Positions 16,360 to 24,792 of a stretch of DNA of 64,000 nt are shown here, piece after piece. The stretch is from UBA10908 sp964608965 (GTDB lineage Bacteria > Bacillota > Clostridia > Peptostreptococcales > Anaerovoracaceae), in the NCBI GenBank assembly GCA_964608965.1, contig CAZSPZ010000008.1, positions 3,521 to 67,520 on the forward strand. Reading direction: 5' to 3'. Below the pieces are notes generated by a model that ran no database searches, had not been told where the DNA came from, and saw nothing but the letters and a program-made list of their open reading frames with translations. A program made the position numbers and the translations under genes. How positions within the stretch are numbered: the first letter of the stretch is position 1; each line of letters starts with the position of its first letter.

Positions 16360-18087
16360 TTATCCTTCGTGGTGCTTCCCGTGATAATGCACGTGGAGCA
16401 GACGGTGCTGCTGATCTTTGATGATTCTGTCGTAAGCGACTTTTACTTGAGGATTGGCCTGCGAGTGCCTTATCTCGGACAGGCGGTCGTCGGTGTACAG
16501 GATCGCAGCTCTTTCCTCGCGCTCTGCATGGCTGGCAAGCGGCTGGCCGCCGCCGTTGATGCAGCCGCCAGGGCAAGCCATTACCTCTACAAAATCGTAT
16601 CGGACTTCTCCGGACTTGATCTTTTGAATTAAATCATCCGCATTTTTGAGCCCGCTGACAATTGCAATGCGAAGTTCTTTTCCTTCGTAAGGAACGGTCA
16701 GTTCTTTCACTCCGTCCAAGCCTCTTACACCCATAAACTGTGTGTTGTTCATGGCGCGATTGGATTTGTCCGCAATCAATCTGCGGATGACGGCCTCTGT
16801 AACGCCGCCTGTCACGCCAAACATAACGCCGGCGCCGCTGTACATACCAAACAGCGAATCGTGGGCTTCCGGAGCCAACTCGTTAAAGCGGATCCCGGCC
16901 TGACGGATCATCATTCCCAACTCTTTTGTGGTCAGGACCAAATCCGTACGGGGCTGTCCGTCGACACAAAGTTCATTTCTGGAGGCCTCGAATTTTTTTG
17001 CTGTGCAGGGCATAACAGCCACCACATACGGCTCTCTTTTATCCTGCTGCAAATCAGGATTGATGGCAGCGTCTTCTTTTACGACGGAAGAAAACATTTC
17101 CATGGGCGATTTGCAGGTCGAAATTTGAGGAAGCAGTTCCGGGTATCTGTTTTCCGCGTAGCTTATCCAACCGGGACAGCAGGAGGAAAACAGCGGAAGG
17201 GTCTCTCCCTTGCTGATTCTTCGTATCAATTCTTCACTTTCTTCGATGACCGTCAAATCGGCACTGAAAGAAGTGTCGTAAATTTCGTCAAAACCCATTT
17301 TTCGAAGGGCAGCGTTGATCAGCGGCATCACGTTTGCGGTTTCCATTTCAAACATTTCACCCAAGGCAACGCGAACGGCCGGCGCGACCTGAACGATCGT
17401 GCGTTTGGATTTGTCATAAATGGCATCCCAGGCCTTGTCAAATTCCGGTTTGACTGTTAATGCCGCAGTCGGACAAACGGATACGCATTGACCGCAGTTG
17501 ACACACTCTGTCTCGCCCAGAGGTTGGTGGAATGCAGTCGTCACTTCAAGGTTCCAGCCTCGGTTTGCAAAATCAATCACACCGACATTTTGAGTTTCAC
17601 TGCAGACGCGCACACAATCGCCGCACAGGATGCACTTATTGGGGTCTTTTTTTATGGATTTGCTGGAAAGGTCAATTTTGTATTCGTCCTTAAAAGCTTT
17701 TCCCGATTTATCAAACTTTACGTCCGTAATTCCAAAACGGTTGGCCAGAATCTGGAGGGCGCAGTTTCCGCTGTGGACGCAAGTCGTACATTCGCGGCAG
17801 TGGGAGGACAGGAGCATTTTTAGAATGAGCCTGCGGTGTTTGTTCAATTTTGGGGTGTTGGTGAATATCTTCATTCCGTTTTTGGGAGGTGTGGAACAGG
17901 AAGTCATAATGCTGCCTCGTTCGTCTTCCACAATGCACATCCGGCATGCGCCATAAATCGACAAATCCGAATAGTAACACAAGGTCGGAATGTCGATGCC
18001 TGCTTTGCGCACAACTTCCAGAATGTTCTTTTCATCCTCAAAAGCCACCATCTCACCGTTTATATTCATATATTTTTGATTGGTCAT
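16360..18087 (-). CDS. hydA: [FeFe] hydrogenase catalytic subunit
   Basis: This subunit carries the H-cluster that interconverts protons and H2. The 575-residue protein has an N-terminal [2Fe-2S] ferredoxin domain (CYYSDLSIYGACRMC near 37-51), a His-Cys3 cluster domain (HCRECTTCVHSGNC), two [4Fe-4S] motifs (CILCGDCVRVC, CVNCGQCVSVC), and H-cluster motifs FSSCCPGWISYAE near 300, MPCTAKKFE near 360 and MACPGGCINGGGQP near 504. It ends with the small-subunit tail. It lies 15 bp downstream of hydB. The arrangement fits trimeric NAD(P)-linked, possibly electron-bifurcating, hydrogenases. Confidence 0.96.
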   Translation of the reverse strand: MTNQKYMNINGEMVAFEDEKNILEVVRKAGIDIPTLCYYSDLSIYGACRMCIVEDERGSIMTSCSTPPKNGMKIFTNTPKLNKHRRLILKMLLSSHCRECTTCVHSGNCALQILANRFGITDVKFDKSGKAFKDEYKIDLSSKSIKKDPNKCILCGDCVRVCSETQNVGVIDFANRGWNLEVTTAFHQPLGETECVNCGQCVSVCPTAALTVKPEFDKAWDAIYDKSKRTIVQVAPAVRVALGEMFEMETANVMPLINAALRKMGFDEIYDTSFSADLTVIEESEELIRRISKGETLPLFSSCCPGWISYAENRYPELLPQISTCKSPMEMFSSVVKEDAAINPDLQQDKREPYVVAVMPCTAKKFEASRNELCVDGQPRTDLVLTTKELGMMIRQAGIRFNELAPEAHDSLFGMYSGAGVMFGVTGGVTEAVIRRLIADKSNRAMNNTQFMGVRGLDGVKELTVPYEGKELRIAIVSGLKNADDLIQKIKSGEVRYDFVEVMACPGGCINGGGQPLASHAEREERAAILYTDDRLSEIRHSQANPQVKVAYDRIIKDQQHRLLHVHYHGKHHEG

Positions 18088-18102
18088 TTGGTTGACTCCT
18101 CT

Positions 18103-19854
18103 CTATATCACTTGGATCGCATCAAATTTGCATGCACTGACGCAGCTGTTGCAGCGAATACATGTCTTCGTGTCGATCTTGTGGGTTGTCTTTGCACTTC
18201 CCGAAATGGCATGTACCGGGCACGCTTTTCGGCAGAGGCCGCAACCTATACACCGGTCTTCGTTCACGACATATTTACGATATGCCTGACATTGACCCGT
18301 CGGACATACACCATCCACCACATGGGCAAGATACTCATCTTTAAATTGTGTAATGGTGCTGATGACGGGATTCGGAGCGGTTTTACCCAAGCCGCAAAGC
18401 GCCGTGGCGCAAATCGTATCGCCCAAATCCAGGAGCGTATCGATGGTTTGTCTGTCTGCGCGAGCTTCCACGATGTCATCCAGAAGTTCCAGCATGATAT
18501 GTGTGCCTTCTCTGCAAGGGACGCACTTTCCGCAGGATTCCTCCTGGGTAAAATTCATAAAAAACCGCGCAATACTGACCATACACGTGTCTTCGTCCAT
18601 CACAACCAATCCGCCCGAACCGATCATGGCCCCCGCTTTTTCCAGACTGTCGAAGTCCAGAGGCAAGTCCATATGCGTTTCCGTAAGGCAGCCGCCGGAA
18701 GGTCCGCCAATCTGCACTGCTTTGAACTTCTTATTGTTCTTGACGCCGCCTCCGATATCGAAGATGACAGAACGCAGCGTCGTGCCCATTGGCACTTCAA
18801 TCAATCCGGTATTGTTGATATTTCCGGTCAAGGCAAAGGCCTTTGTTCCAGAATTTTTAGGTGTTCCGATTTTTTTGAACGCATCGGCACCCATCAGGAT
18901 GACTTCCGGCACATTGGCAAAAGTTTCAACATTGTTCAGGACGGTAGGTTTCTCGAATAATCCTTTTTCCACTGTCCTTGGAGGCTTAACGCGCGGCATA
19001 CCGCGCTGTCCTTCGATAGAGGCTGTCAAAGCGCTTCCTTCGCCGCAGACAAAAGCGCCGGCACCCAGATTAATCTGTATGTCAAAGGAGAAATCGGTTC
19101 CAAGAATCCGTTCACCCAGGTATCCATGCTCTTTAGCCTGCTCAATGGCAATTTTCAAGCGATGAACCGCAAGAGGATATTCCGCGCGAACATAAATGTA
19201 ACCGGTATGAGCACCGGTGGCGACACCGGCAATGATCATCCCTTCCAGCATTTTGTGTGGGTCGCCTTCCATGATGCTTCTGTCCATAAAAGCGCCGGGA
19301 TCTCCTTCGTCCGCATTGCACACGACGTATTTGACAGGCTCACTCTGATTTTTGACCTGCGTCCACTTCTTTCCTGTCGGAAAGCCGCCGCCGCCGCGTC
19401 CCCGAAGATCTGAGTCCATGATTACACTGCAGACTTGGTCCCCTGTCATCTCGTTGATCACTTTAGCAAGCGCAACATAGCCTCCCGAAGCAATATAGTC
19501 TTCGATGCGTTCCGGGTTGATGACACCGCAATTCTTGAGCACGATTCTGGTTTGCTTATCGAGGAAAGCCTGCCCTGCAGCGGGAATTAAAGCCGGTTCG
19601 TAGGGGACGCCGCCTTTGATATGCGACTCAAAAATCAGCTCTGCCGTTTCGGGCAAAACTTTTGTATACCGCGTCAGCTTGCCATGATCGTCATAAATAT
19701 CTACGATCGGCTCCAGATAACACAATCCGATGCAGCCGGTTACTTCCACCGGAATATCCATTTGATTGGACTGAATCATTTCTTTTAATTTTGCGGCGGT
19801 CTTTTTTGCGCCGGATGCAATACCGCAGCTTCCTTGACCAATGAATATTCTCAT
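18103..19854 (-). CDS. hydB: NuoF-like flavoprotein subunit of trimeric hydrogenase
   Basis: This subunit carries FMN and the pyridine nucleotide site. The 583-residue product has an N-terminal thioredoxin-like [2Fe-2S] domain (GQGSCGIASG...GCIGLC), the NuoF core with RGRGGGGFPTGKKW near 150 and CNADEGDPGAFMDR, the ESCGKCVPCREG cluster motif near 450, and a C-terminal pair of [4Fe-4S] motifs (CIGCGLCRKACP, CIRCNSCVSACK). It overlaps hydC by 4 bp. NADH versus NADPH preference and bifurcation cannot be settled by eye. Confidence 0.95.
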   Translation of the reverse strand: MRIFIGQGSCGIASGAKKTAAKLKEMIQSNQMDIPVEVTGCIGLCYLEPIVDIYDDHGKLTRYTKVLPETAELIFESHIKGGVPYEPALIPAAGQAFLDKQTRIVLKNCGVINPERIEDYIASGGYVALAKVINEMTGDQVCSVIMDSDLRGRGGGGFPTGKKWTQVKNQSEPVKYVVCNADEGDPGAFMDRSIMEGDPHKMLEGMIIAGVATGAHTGYIYVRAEYPLAVHRLKIAIEQAKEHGYLGERILGTDFSFDIQINLGAGAFVCGEGSALTASIEGQRGMPRVKPPRTVEKGLFEKPTVLNNVETFANVPEVILMGADAFKKIGTPKNSGTKAFALTGNINNTGLIEVPMGTTLRSVIFDIGGGVKNNKKFKAVQIGGPSGGCLTETHMDLPLDFDSLEKAGAMIGSGGLVVMDEDTCMVSIARFFMNFTQEESCGKCVPCREGTHIMLELLDDIVEARADRQTIDTLLDLGDTICATALCGLGKTAPNPVISTITQFKDEYLAHVVDGVCPTGQCQAYRKYVVNEDRCIGCGLCRKACPVHAISGSAKTTHKIDTKTCIRCNSCVSACKFDAIQVI

Positions 19855-20387
19855 AGCAGGCCTTCCTTTCTTCGGATGTCATCCAAAATTTCGATCGCAC
19901 TTTCAGGCGTCAGATTGCCGTAAGTTTCTTCGGTGTCTCCTGTTTTTATCATCATGACCGGTGCAAGGCTGCAGCAGCCCAGGCAAGCCACATTGTTCAC
20001 TGTAAACAGGTTGTCGGGGGTCGTTTCTTTGTCCTTGATGCCAAGTTCGTGGCAAATCGCTTTTTCGACAGCGAGTGAACCGTTCACATGGCACGCGGTA
20101 CCTTGGCACAAGAGAATCAAATACTTTCCGATGGGATTCAGCCGAAACTGGGCATAAAAAGTGACCACGCCAAAAATTTTGGCTTGTGTGTGCCCTGTAA
20201 CATCCGAAATGCGTTTGATGACGTCTCTTGGCAGATAACCGTAAATTTCCTGTGCCTTTTGCAATATGATGATCAGATTTCCCTGTACGTCTTTATATTT
20301 ATTGAGTACTTGATCTAATTGGGCATATTTACTGCTTTGGCAGTTGGAACAAGAATGATTGTCCGTTTTTTGATTGTGTTCCATCAT
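19851..20387 (-). CDS. hydC: NuoE-like [2Fe-2S] subunit of trimeric hydrogenase
   Basis: This thioredoxin-like ferredoxin subunit passes electrons between HydB and other partners. The 178-residue protein has the four cluster cysteines in CQGTACHVNG and CLGCCSLAP, with FYAQFRLNPIGKY before them as in NuoE. Extra cysteines near the N-terminus (SCSNCQSS) precede the normal domain. AGGAGG lies upstream of two adjacent ATGs. It is the first gene of hydC-hydB-hydA. Confidence 0.95.
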   Translation of the reverse strand: MMEHNQKTDNHSCSNCQSSKYAQLDQVLNKYKDVQGNLIIILQKAQEIYGYLPRDVIKRISDVTGHTQAKIFGVVTFYAQFRLNPIGKYLILLCQGTACHVNGSLAVEKAICHELGIKDKETTPDNLFTVNNVACLGCCSLAPVMMIKTGDTEETYGNLTPESAIEILDDIRRKEGLL

Positions 20388-20398
20388 GTCCTCCTATT

Positions 20399-20418
20399 TT
20401 GTTAAAAATTTATCACAA
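20399..20418. promoter_or_regulatory. Rex-like imperfect palindrome upstream of hydC
   Basis: TTGTTAAAAATTTATCACAA lies 12 bp upstream of the first hydC ATG. It resembles the redox repressor Rex site (TTGTTAA-N4-TTAACAA) but is 20 rather than 18 bp long, and its right half departs from the consensus. Assignment is tentative. Confidence 0.3.
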
Positions 20419-20490
20419 CGGCGTTCAATGTATCATAAAAAGCAACTTTAGTAAAGGGGGGAAATGAAGAAATACCTCAAATATTTCGGA

Positions 20491-20524
20491 AAATAAGAAA
20501 AACAGGAGCGATTTCACGCTCCTG
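20491..20524 (-). terminator. Terminator after the RNHCP gene
   Basis: On the minus strand CAGGAGCG/CGCTCCTG (8 bp, 6-nt loop) is followed by TTTTTCTTATTTT. It lies downstream of the RNHCP gene stop and upstream of the hydrogenase operon. Confidence 0.85.
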
Positions 20525-20563
20525 CTCGGATAATAAACTAATTTATCCCGCTTTTTCGGCAAT

Positions 20564-20989
20564 TTACCGAATGGCACCCTCGCCGCCCATCAACCTTGTC
20601 AGCTCCTCTATTTTTTCCAGAGGAAATGGCGAAAGCGCAACCGGCTTCATGGCAAGGGACATCAACTTCATGGGGTTGTCGTCTGCAGCAATGCGATTCG
20701 ACGATAGGTCTCCACATTGGCGGCAACGATGAATAATAGCCCATTCCCCGTTTTTTCGCACCCATATCGCGATGGGATCCATAATCCCTGCGCAGTCCGA
20801 TTCCCGGTCGCCCGGATCGATATCTACATGCAGGCTGGATAAGCAGTTGGGACAGTGGTTTCTATGATCACTGCCGGCTCCGGTGGGTACAACCGGGCGG
20901 CCGCATACCTTACAGGTAAACGTTTCATTGCATGCGTGTCTTTTATAATATCCTTTTTCAAATGATTTTCTTTTGTTTTCCCTATTCAT
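20564..20989 (-). CDS. RNHCP-domain zinc-ribbon protein
   Basis: This 141-residue protein contains the eponymous RNHCP motif in DHRNHCPNCLSSLH near residues 43-56, an upstream zinc-knuckle pair FTCKVCGRPV, and a later CRQC. The family is found in Firmicutes and Actinobacteria; I know of no established biochemical function. The ATG at 20989 has AGGAGG eight bases upstream and is preferred to the longer frame from 21055. A strong promoter, a short leader ORF and a foldable leader precede it, suggesting controlled expression. Confidence 0.88.
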   Translation of the reverse strand: MNRENKRKSFEKGYYKRHACNETFTCKVCGRPVVPTGAGSDHRNHCPNCLSSLHVDIDPGDRESDCAGIMDPIAIWVRKNGEWAIIHRCRQCGDLSSNRIAADDNPMKLMSLAMKPVALSPFPLEKIEELTRLMGGEGAIR

Positions 20990-21016
20990 GGGGATTGTCC
21001 TCCTAAAAGTAAGTGT

Positions 21017-21062
21017 GATACCTTTTGGGAGGCCTTGCGGAAATGGTATTCGCAAACCTCCC
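21017..21062 (-). promoter_or_regulatory. Leader hairpin with possible pseudoknot before the RNHCP gene
   Basis: On the minus strand GGGAGG and TTTGCG pair with CGCAA and CCTCCC (21027-21062; 11 pairs with a small internal loop). The apical loop contains ATACC, complementary to GGTAT just 3' of the stem (21018-21022), giving a possible H-type pseudoknot. The 3' arm CCTCCC could instead pair with the gene's Shine-Dalgarno at 20999-21004. Confidence 0.5.
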
Positions 21063-21064
21063 GG

Positions 21065-21100
21065 TCAGCGCACCGTCTCCATTGAATGGTTGTACTTCAT
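21065..21100 (-). CDS. Putative leader peptide MKYNHSMETVR
   Basis: An 11-codon reading frame starts at ATG 21100, eight bases after AAGGAG (21109-21114), and ends with TGA two bases before the leader hairpin. Its spacing, Shine-Dalgarno and position between a promoter and a structured region are those of an attenuation peptide. Translation is inferred only. Confidence 0.5.
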   Translation of the reverse strand: MKYNHSMETVR

Positions 21101-21146
21101 AAAACATTCTCCTTCGTTTGTGCTTTCGGCCTTATGGCCGAGTGTC

Positions 21147-21175
21147 AGTATAGCAAATGCAGACAAATAAATCAA
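21147..21175 (-). promoter_or_regulatory. Sigma-A promoter of the RNHCP unit
   Basis: TTGATT (21170-21175) and TATACT (21147-21152) are 17 bp apart on the minus strand. The predicted start near 21140 places a small hairpin TCGGCC-ATAA-GGCCGA (21126-21141) at the very 5' end of the RNA. Confidence 0.7.
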
Positions 21176-21194
21176 TGTGCCTGCGATAGCTTCT

Positions 21195-22004
21195 TTATTG
21201 TTTTTCTCCCTGAATGTTAAGGGCGATCCAGTCTGCGGTTTCTATGACGACCTGTATTGCAGTCGAGTGGTCTTTTCGAAGAACATTGAGCGTGTGATCT
21301 GCGCCGTCGATGATTCTGACCTCGCAAACTTTCCCTCCGCACGCATTTGCTATATCGATGGCGTGAATATAAGGAGTCAGGACATCGTTCGTTCCGGCCA
21401 CCGCCAGCATCGCGCCGGTATATTTGGATAAACTGTCCATCGGAAATGTACCGCGGATGTCGTCAAACCACTGTTTGGGAAGAATCAGATCATCTCTCCA
21501 GGACAGGGGTATTCTTACATAACCGTCTCTTGCCGCATCGCTATAGTAGTCGGTAAACCATCGCGTAAAAACACCTTTACCGTTATGGCAGATTCCAGAC
21601 CAGCTGACAGCTGCGTTGATCTTCCCCGGATGCTTTCCAAGAAAGACGGCCATCGCCCGCGCGCCTTGACTGAATCCGAGCACGGCGATTTTATGCCGGT
21701 CAACCTGTTTCTCCCGGCAAAGACGGGCATAAACTTTTTCGATGTCGCGCACTTCTCCGCCAAACGTGAAATCCTGCGGCTGCGCTGTGCTCTCTCCGCA
21801 ACCTGCAAAGTCAAAGCGGATCGAAGCGATGCCGTTCTGCAGCAAAGCCTCTGCCAGCGCTACAAACAGACTGCCTGCTTCATCTTTGTCGGAGCATGTC
21901 CCATGGCAAAGAATCACTGCGGGGAATATCCCCTTTTCGTCCGGAAGAGTGAATACGGCAGGAATTTTATATCGTTCATTTTTGATCGTAATCTTTTTTT
22001 CCAT
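21195..22004 (-). CDS. Alpha/beta hydrolase (esterase-like)
   Basis: This 269-residue serine hydrolase has the oxyanion region VILCHGTCSDKDEAG near 29-43, nucleophile elbow GFSQGARA near 118-125, an acid in GTNDVLTP near 208, and catalytic His in GADHTLNVL near 238. It resembles small acyl or feruloyl-type esterases, but the substrate is unknown. GAAAGG lies nine bases before the ATG. It is divergent from the aldo/keto reductase gene and no terminator is visible after it. Confidence 0.88.
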   Translation of the reverse strand: MEKKITIKNERYKIPAVFTLPDEKGIFPAVILCHGTCSDKDEAGSLFVALAEALLQNGIASIRFDFAGCGESTAQPQDFTFGGEVRDIEKVYARLCREKQVDRHKIAVLGFSQGARAMAVFLGKHPGKINAAVSWSGICHNGKGVFTRWFTDYYSDAARDGYVRIPLSWRDDLILPKQWFDDIRGTFPMDSLSKYTGAMLAVAGTNDVLTPYIHAIDIANACGGKVCEVRIIDGADHTLNVLRKDHSTAIQVVIETADWIALNIQGEKQ

Positions 22005-22127
22005 TCGATCGATCCTTTCAACAATATCACTGATTCATCCTACCACATTTCAACATTTTTTGAATAGAATAATTATCGGGAAAAGAGAATTATTGTGGAT
22101 TTGCTTTTCTATTTCGCCGTGCCCATG

Positions 22128-22142
22128 ATAGAATTATTCTAT
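22128..22142. promoter_or_regulatory. Palindrome in the hydrolase/aldo-keto reductase divergent region
   Basis: ATAGAAT-T-ATTCTAT is a perfect inverted repeat 45 bp before the aldo/keto reductase start. A related AATAATT...AATTATT pair occurs about 40 bp away on the hydrolase side (22069-22094). This could be an operator region, but no regulator is assigned. Confidence 0.35.
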
Positions 22143-22186
22143 ATGAACTGCACCCAAAGCAGTTGACAGAACACGGGAGGACTTAT

Positions 22187-23320
22187 ATGCAATATGTTGA
22201 ATACGGAAAAACAGGCAAAATGATTACCAGATTGGGCTTTGGCGTACTGCGCATTCCCTCTCAATTAAAAAACGGGGAAGTTGTCTACGACGAAGAAAAA
22301 AGCATACAAGTGATTAAGCATGCTATCAATTCCGGAATCAACTATTTTGACACCGCACCGGCTTACTGCAATAAATTAAGCGAAAGCATTTTAGGAAAAG
22401 CAATCAAAGGGCACAGAGAAAATCTTTTCATTTCAACAAAATTTGATACGGAAAACGGCGATTTGATGCCTCAACTGGGGAAATCACTGAAAGACCTTGG
22501 CACCGACTATATCGACTTCTATCACTTTTGGGGGATGAAGCTGGATTATTTTCTTGAGACAGGTTTAAAAAAAGGCGGCCCATTCGATCAAATGCTGGAT
22601 CTTCAGAGACAAGGCGTATTGAAACATCTGGCTTTTTCGTCTCACGACAAACCCGAAAATATCATTGAAATCATCAAGCACGCAGATGGGCATTTCGACT
22701 CGATGCTCTGTCAATATAATCTTTTAGACAGGAAGAACGAACCGGCTATAGCTTATGCGAAATCCCAAGGCATGGGCGTTTCTCTTATGGGTCCCATGGG
22801 AGGAGGAAGGCTTGGAACACCGACGGAACTGATGGAAATACTGCCGACAGGAACAAGCACGGCTTCTGCGGAAACTGCCCTTCGCTTTGTGTTTTCCAAT
22901 CCAAACGTGGACATTGCGCTTTCCGGAATGAATACATTTGAAATGATCGACGAAAATATAAGAACCGCAGACAATCTTACACCGCTTTCGGCAGAAGAGC
23001 TCAGCCACATTGAACAACTCGTTGCCGAAAAGAAAAAACTGAGCGATCTTTACTGCACCGCATGCAACTACTGTATGCCTTGTCCCGCGGGATTAAACAT
23101 CCCCGAGATATTCAAGATATACAATCATCATCGCGTATACGGAATTACCGAATATGCCCGCAAACAATATTCGCTGATCGGAATCGACCAATACATGCAG
23201 TTTAAAGATGCGGCGGCTTGCATCGAATGCGGGCTTTGCGAAGAAAAGTGCCCGCAGCAACTGAAAATTCGGGATGAACTGAAAAAAGCGCATGAAGTAT
23301 TAGATAACAGCGAAGAATAG
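22187..23320 (+). CDS. Aldo/keto reductase with C-terminal ferredoxin-type domain
   Basis: The 377-residue protein has an aldo/keto reductase barrel (residues 1-275, YFDTAPAYCNKLSESILGKA with the catalytic Tyr region, ISTKFDTENGD with the Lys) followed by a cysteine-rich tail. The tail has CTACNYCMPCPAG near 292-304 and CIECGLCEEKCP near 346-357, expected to hold [4Fe-4S] clusters. Such proteins are common in anaerobes and may couple carbonyl reduction to a ferredoxin-like donor; the substrate is unknown. GGGAGG seven bases before ATG 22187 sets the start. Confidence 0.92.
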   Translation: MQYVEYGKTGKMITRLGFGVLRIPSQLKNGEVVYDEEKSIQVIKHAINSGINYFDTAPAYCNKLSESILGKAIKGHRENLFISTKFDTENGDLMPQLGKSLKDLGTDYIDFYHFWGMKLDYFLETGLKKGGPFDQMLDLQRQGVLKHLAFSSHDKPENIIEIIKHADGHFDSMLCQYNLLDRKNEPAIAYAKSQGMGVSLMGPMGGGRLGTPTELMEILPTGTSTASAETALRFVFSNPNVDIALSGMNTFEMIDENIRTADNLTPLSAEELSHIEQLVAEKKKLSDLYCTACNYCMPCPAGLNIPEIFKIYNHHRVYGITEYARKQYSLIGIDQYMQFKDAAACIECGLCEEKCPQQLKIRDELKKAHEVLDNSEE

Positions 23321-23347
23321 TACGACGCACGGCCGATTTCCCTGTTT

Positions 23348-24607
23348 CTATTGTGGCGAAATATCCTTGCTTGCATCCATGGCCGCAAGGTGAGCGGAAG
23401 AAAACGCAAACTGCAGATTGTATCCGCCGCTATCGCCATCGATATCGAGCACTTCGCCGGCAAAATATAACCCTGGATATTTCTTAGACTCCAGGGTTTT
23501 TAATTGGACCTCTTCCAGGGAAATTCCGCCGGAAGTAACCATGGCAATATTATAGCCGCCCATACGATTTATAGTAAAAGCATCGTTCGTGAAAAGGCGG
23601 CCCATCTCTTTTAATTTTGCGCCGGGAATCCGGGAAAATTTTTCACCCGGATCTACACCGCAACGCCGGCAGATGGTTTCCAAAAATCTTTTAGGCATAA
23701 GCGCACTCGGTTTTGTTGGGTCCGGGTTCAAGTAAGCAGATAAGACGGATAACAATGTTTTAGGACTCCCTTGTCCAAGGGCAGTCATTTCTTTATAAAA
23801 ACCCTCTGCCGTTTTATCCGGAATATAGTTCATCGCCAAATGAAGGCCCGCCTTGGCATATCGGGAAATATTTAAAATGGCAGGCCCCGAAAAACAATCG
23901 TGCGCAAGCAGAATATCGCCTCTTGTTTCCGCGATTTTCTTTTGGCCGCAAACGGACACGGCAATATCGGGAAAAGAAATTCCCGATAAATCTTTATACG
24001 GATATTCTTCCACATAAACCGGAACCAGCGCGGGGGAAGGCGGAACGACCTCAAATCCCATTTCCGTCAAAACCGAAAAGAATTGGCCATCCGAACCTGT
24101 AGTCGGATAAGAACAGCCGCCTGTCGTCACAATTAATTTAGCTGCCCGGTAGGCCGCCCGCTCACAGTGCACTGTGTATATTCCCGTATTTAAATCCCTT
24201 GATAAATAGGTAACCGCCCGTCGGTATTGAATCTGAAAACCATTGCGGATGCAGGCCTTTTCCAGGACATGTACAATATCTTTGGCATTCATGGATTCCG
24301 GAAAAATCTTTCCGTCTTCCCTTTCCAGCATCGGGACCCCGCGATCTTCAAAAAACTTCATCACATCCTGATTGCTGAATTGATAGAGCAAGGTGCGGAT
24401 ACAGCTGCCGTTTTTACCATAATGGGAAATAAAATCTTTTATGCTTCCACCATGCGTTACGTTGCATTGACCTCCGCCGGACATCAAAATCTTTTGCCCG
24501 GGAGCACTGCCTTTATCTAAAATCAATCCTTTTACGGGTTTGCATAAGGACGCTCCGGCAAACAGGCCGGCAGCTCCGGCGCCTATGATAATCATGTCGT
24601 ACAGCAT
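23348..24607 (-). CDS. BaiN/YhiN (HI0933)-family flavoprotein
   Basis: This FAD-dependent oxidoreductase (419 residues) has the N-terminal dinucleotide motif IIIGAGAAGLFAG, then KILMSGGGQCNVTH near 42-56, and the C-terminal YFAGEVLDIDGDSGGYNLQFAFSS typical of the HI0933/YhiN group. Members include the bile-acid enzyme BaiN, but most have unknown substrates. A GTG three codons upstream also opens the frame; GAAAGG spacing favours ATG 24607. It is divergent from the marR gene and converges on the aldo/keto reductase. Confidence 0.9.
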   Translation of the reverse strand: MLYDMIIIGAGAAGLFAGASLCKPVKGLILDKGSAPGQKILMSGGGQCNVTHGGSIKDFISHYGKNGSCIRTLLYQFSNQDVMKFFEDRGVPMLEREDGKIFPESMNAKDIVHVLEKACIRNGFQIQYRRAVTYLSRDLNTGIYTVHCERAAYRAAKLIVTTGGCSYPTTGSDGQFFSVLTEMGFEVVPPSPALVPVYVEEYPYKDLSGISFPDIAVSVCGQKKIAETRGDILLAHDCFSGPAILNISRYAKAGLHLAMNYIPDKTAEGFYKEMTALGQGSPKTLLSVLSAYLNPDPTKPSALMPKRFLETICRRCGVDPGEKFSRIPGAKLKEMGRLFTNDAFTINRMGGYNIAMVTSGGISLEEVQLKTLESKKYPGLYFAGEVLDIDGDSGGYNLQFAFSSAHLAAMDASKDISPQ

Positions 24608-24740
24608 GGGATACACCTTTCAACGGACACTCGAAGTAAAAACAATCTTCCTATTTTTTTATTTTACCATGAGAAAGACATAAAAGGATGTTTCTTTCAT
24701 GCGGACAAACTTTTGCGCCTTTTATTGCATAAAGAAACAG

Positions 24741-24769
24741 TTGCATATTGCAATTATTTTTATTACACT
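24741..24769 (+). promoter_or_regulatory. marR promoter with overlapping palindrome
   Basis: TTGCAT (24741-24746) and TACACT (24764-24769) are 17 bp apart. The inverted repeat TTGCA-TAT-TGCAA (24741-24753) covers the -35 element, a usual arrangement for MarR autorepression. Confidence 0.5.
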
Positions 24770-24792
24770 CATTTTCGAGAGGGAGGTGCAGC

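Noticed and set aside
17836..18960. A long plus-strand frame (374 codons) opposite hydA and hydB
   Set aside because: The minus strand encodes continuous, motif-rich hydrogenase subunits, while the plus frame has no recognisable domain and no ribosome site.
21017..21062. The RNHCP leader as a known riboswitch such as fluoride or preQ1
   Set aside because: The conserved sequence elements of those classes, as I know them, are not seen; only hairpin and pseudoknot geometry is shared.
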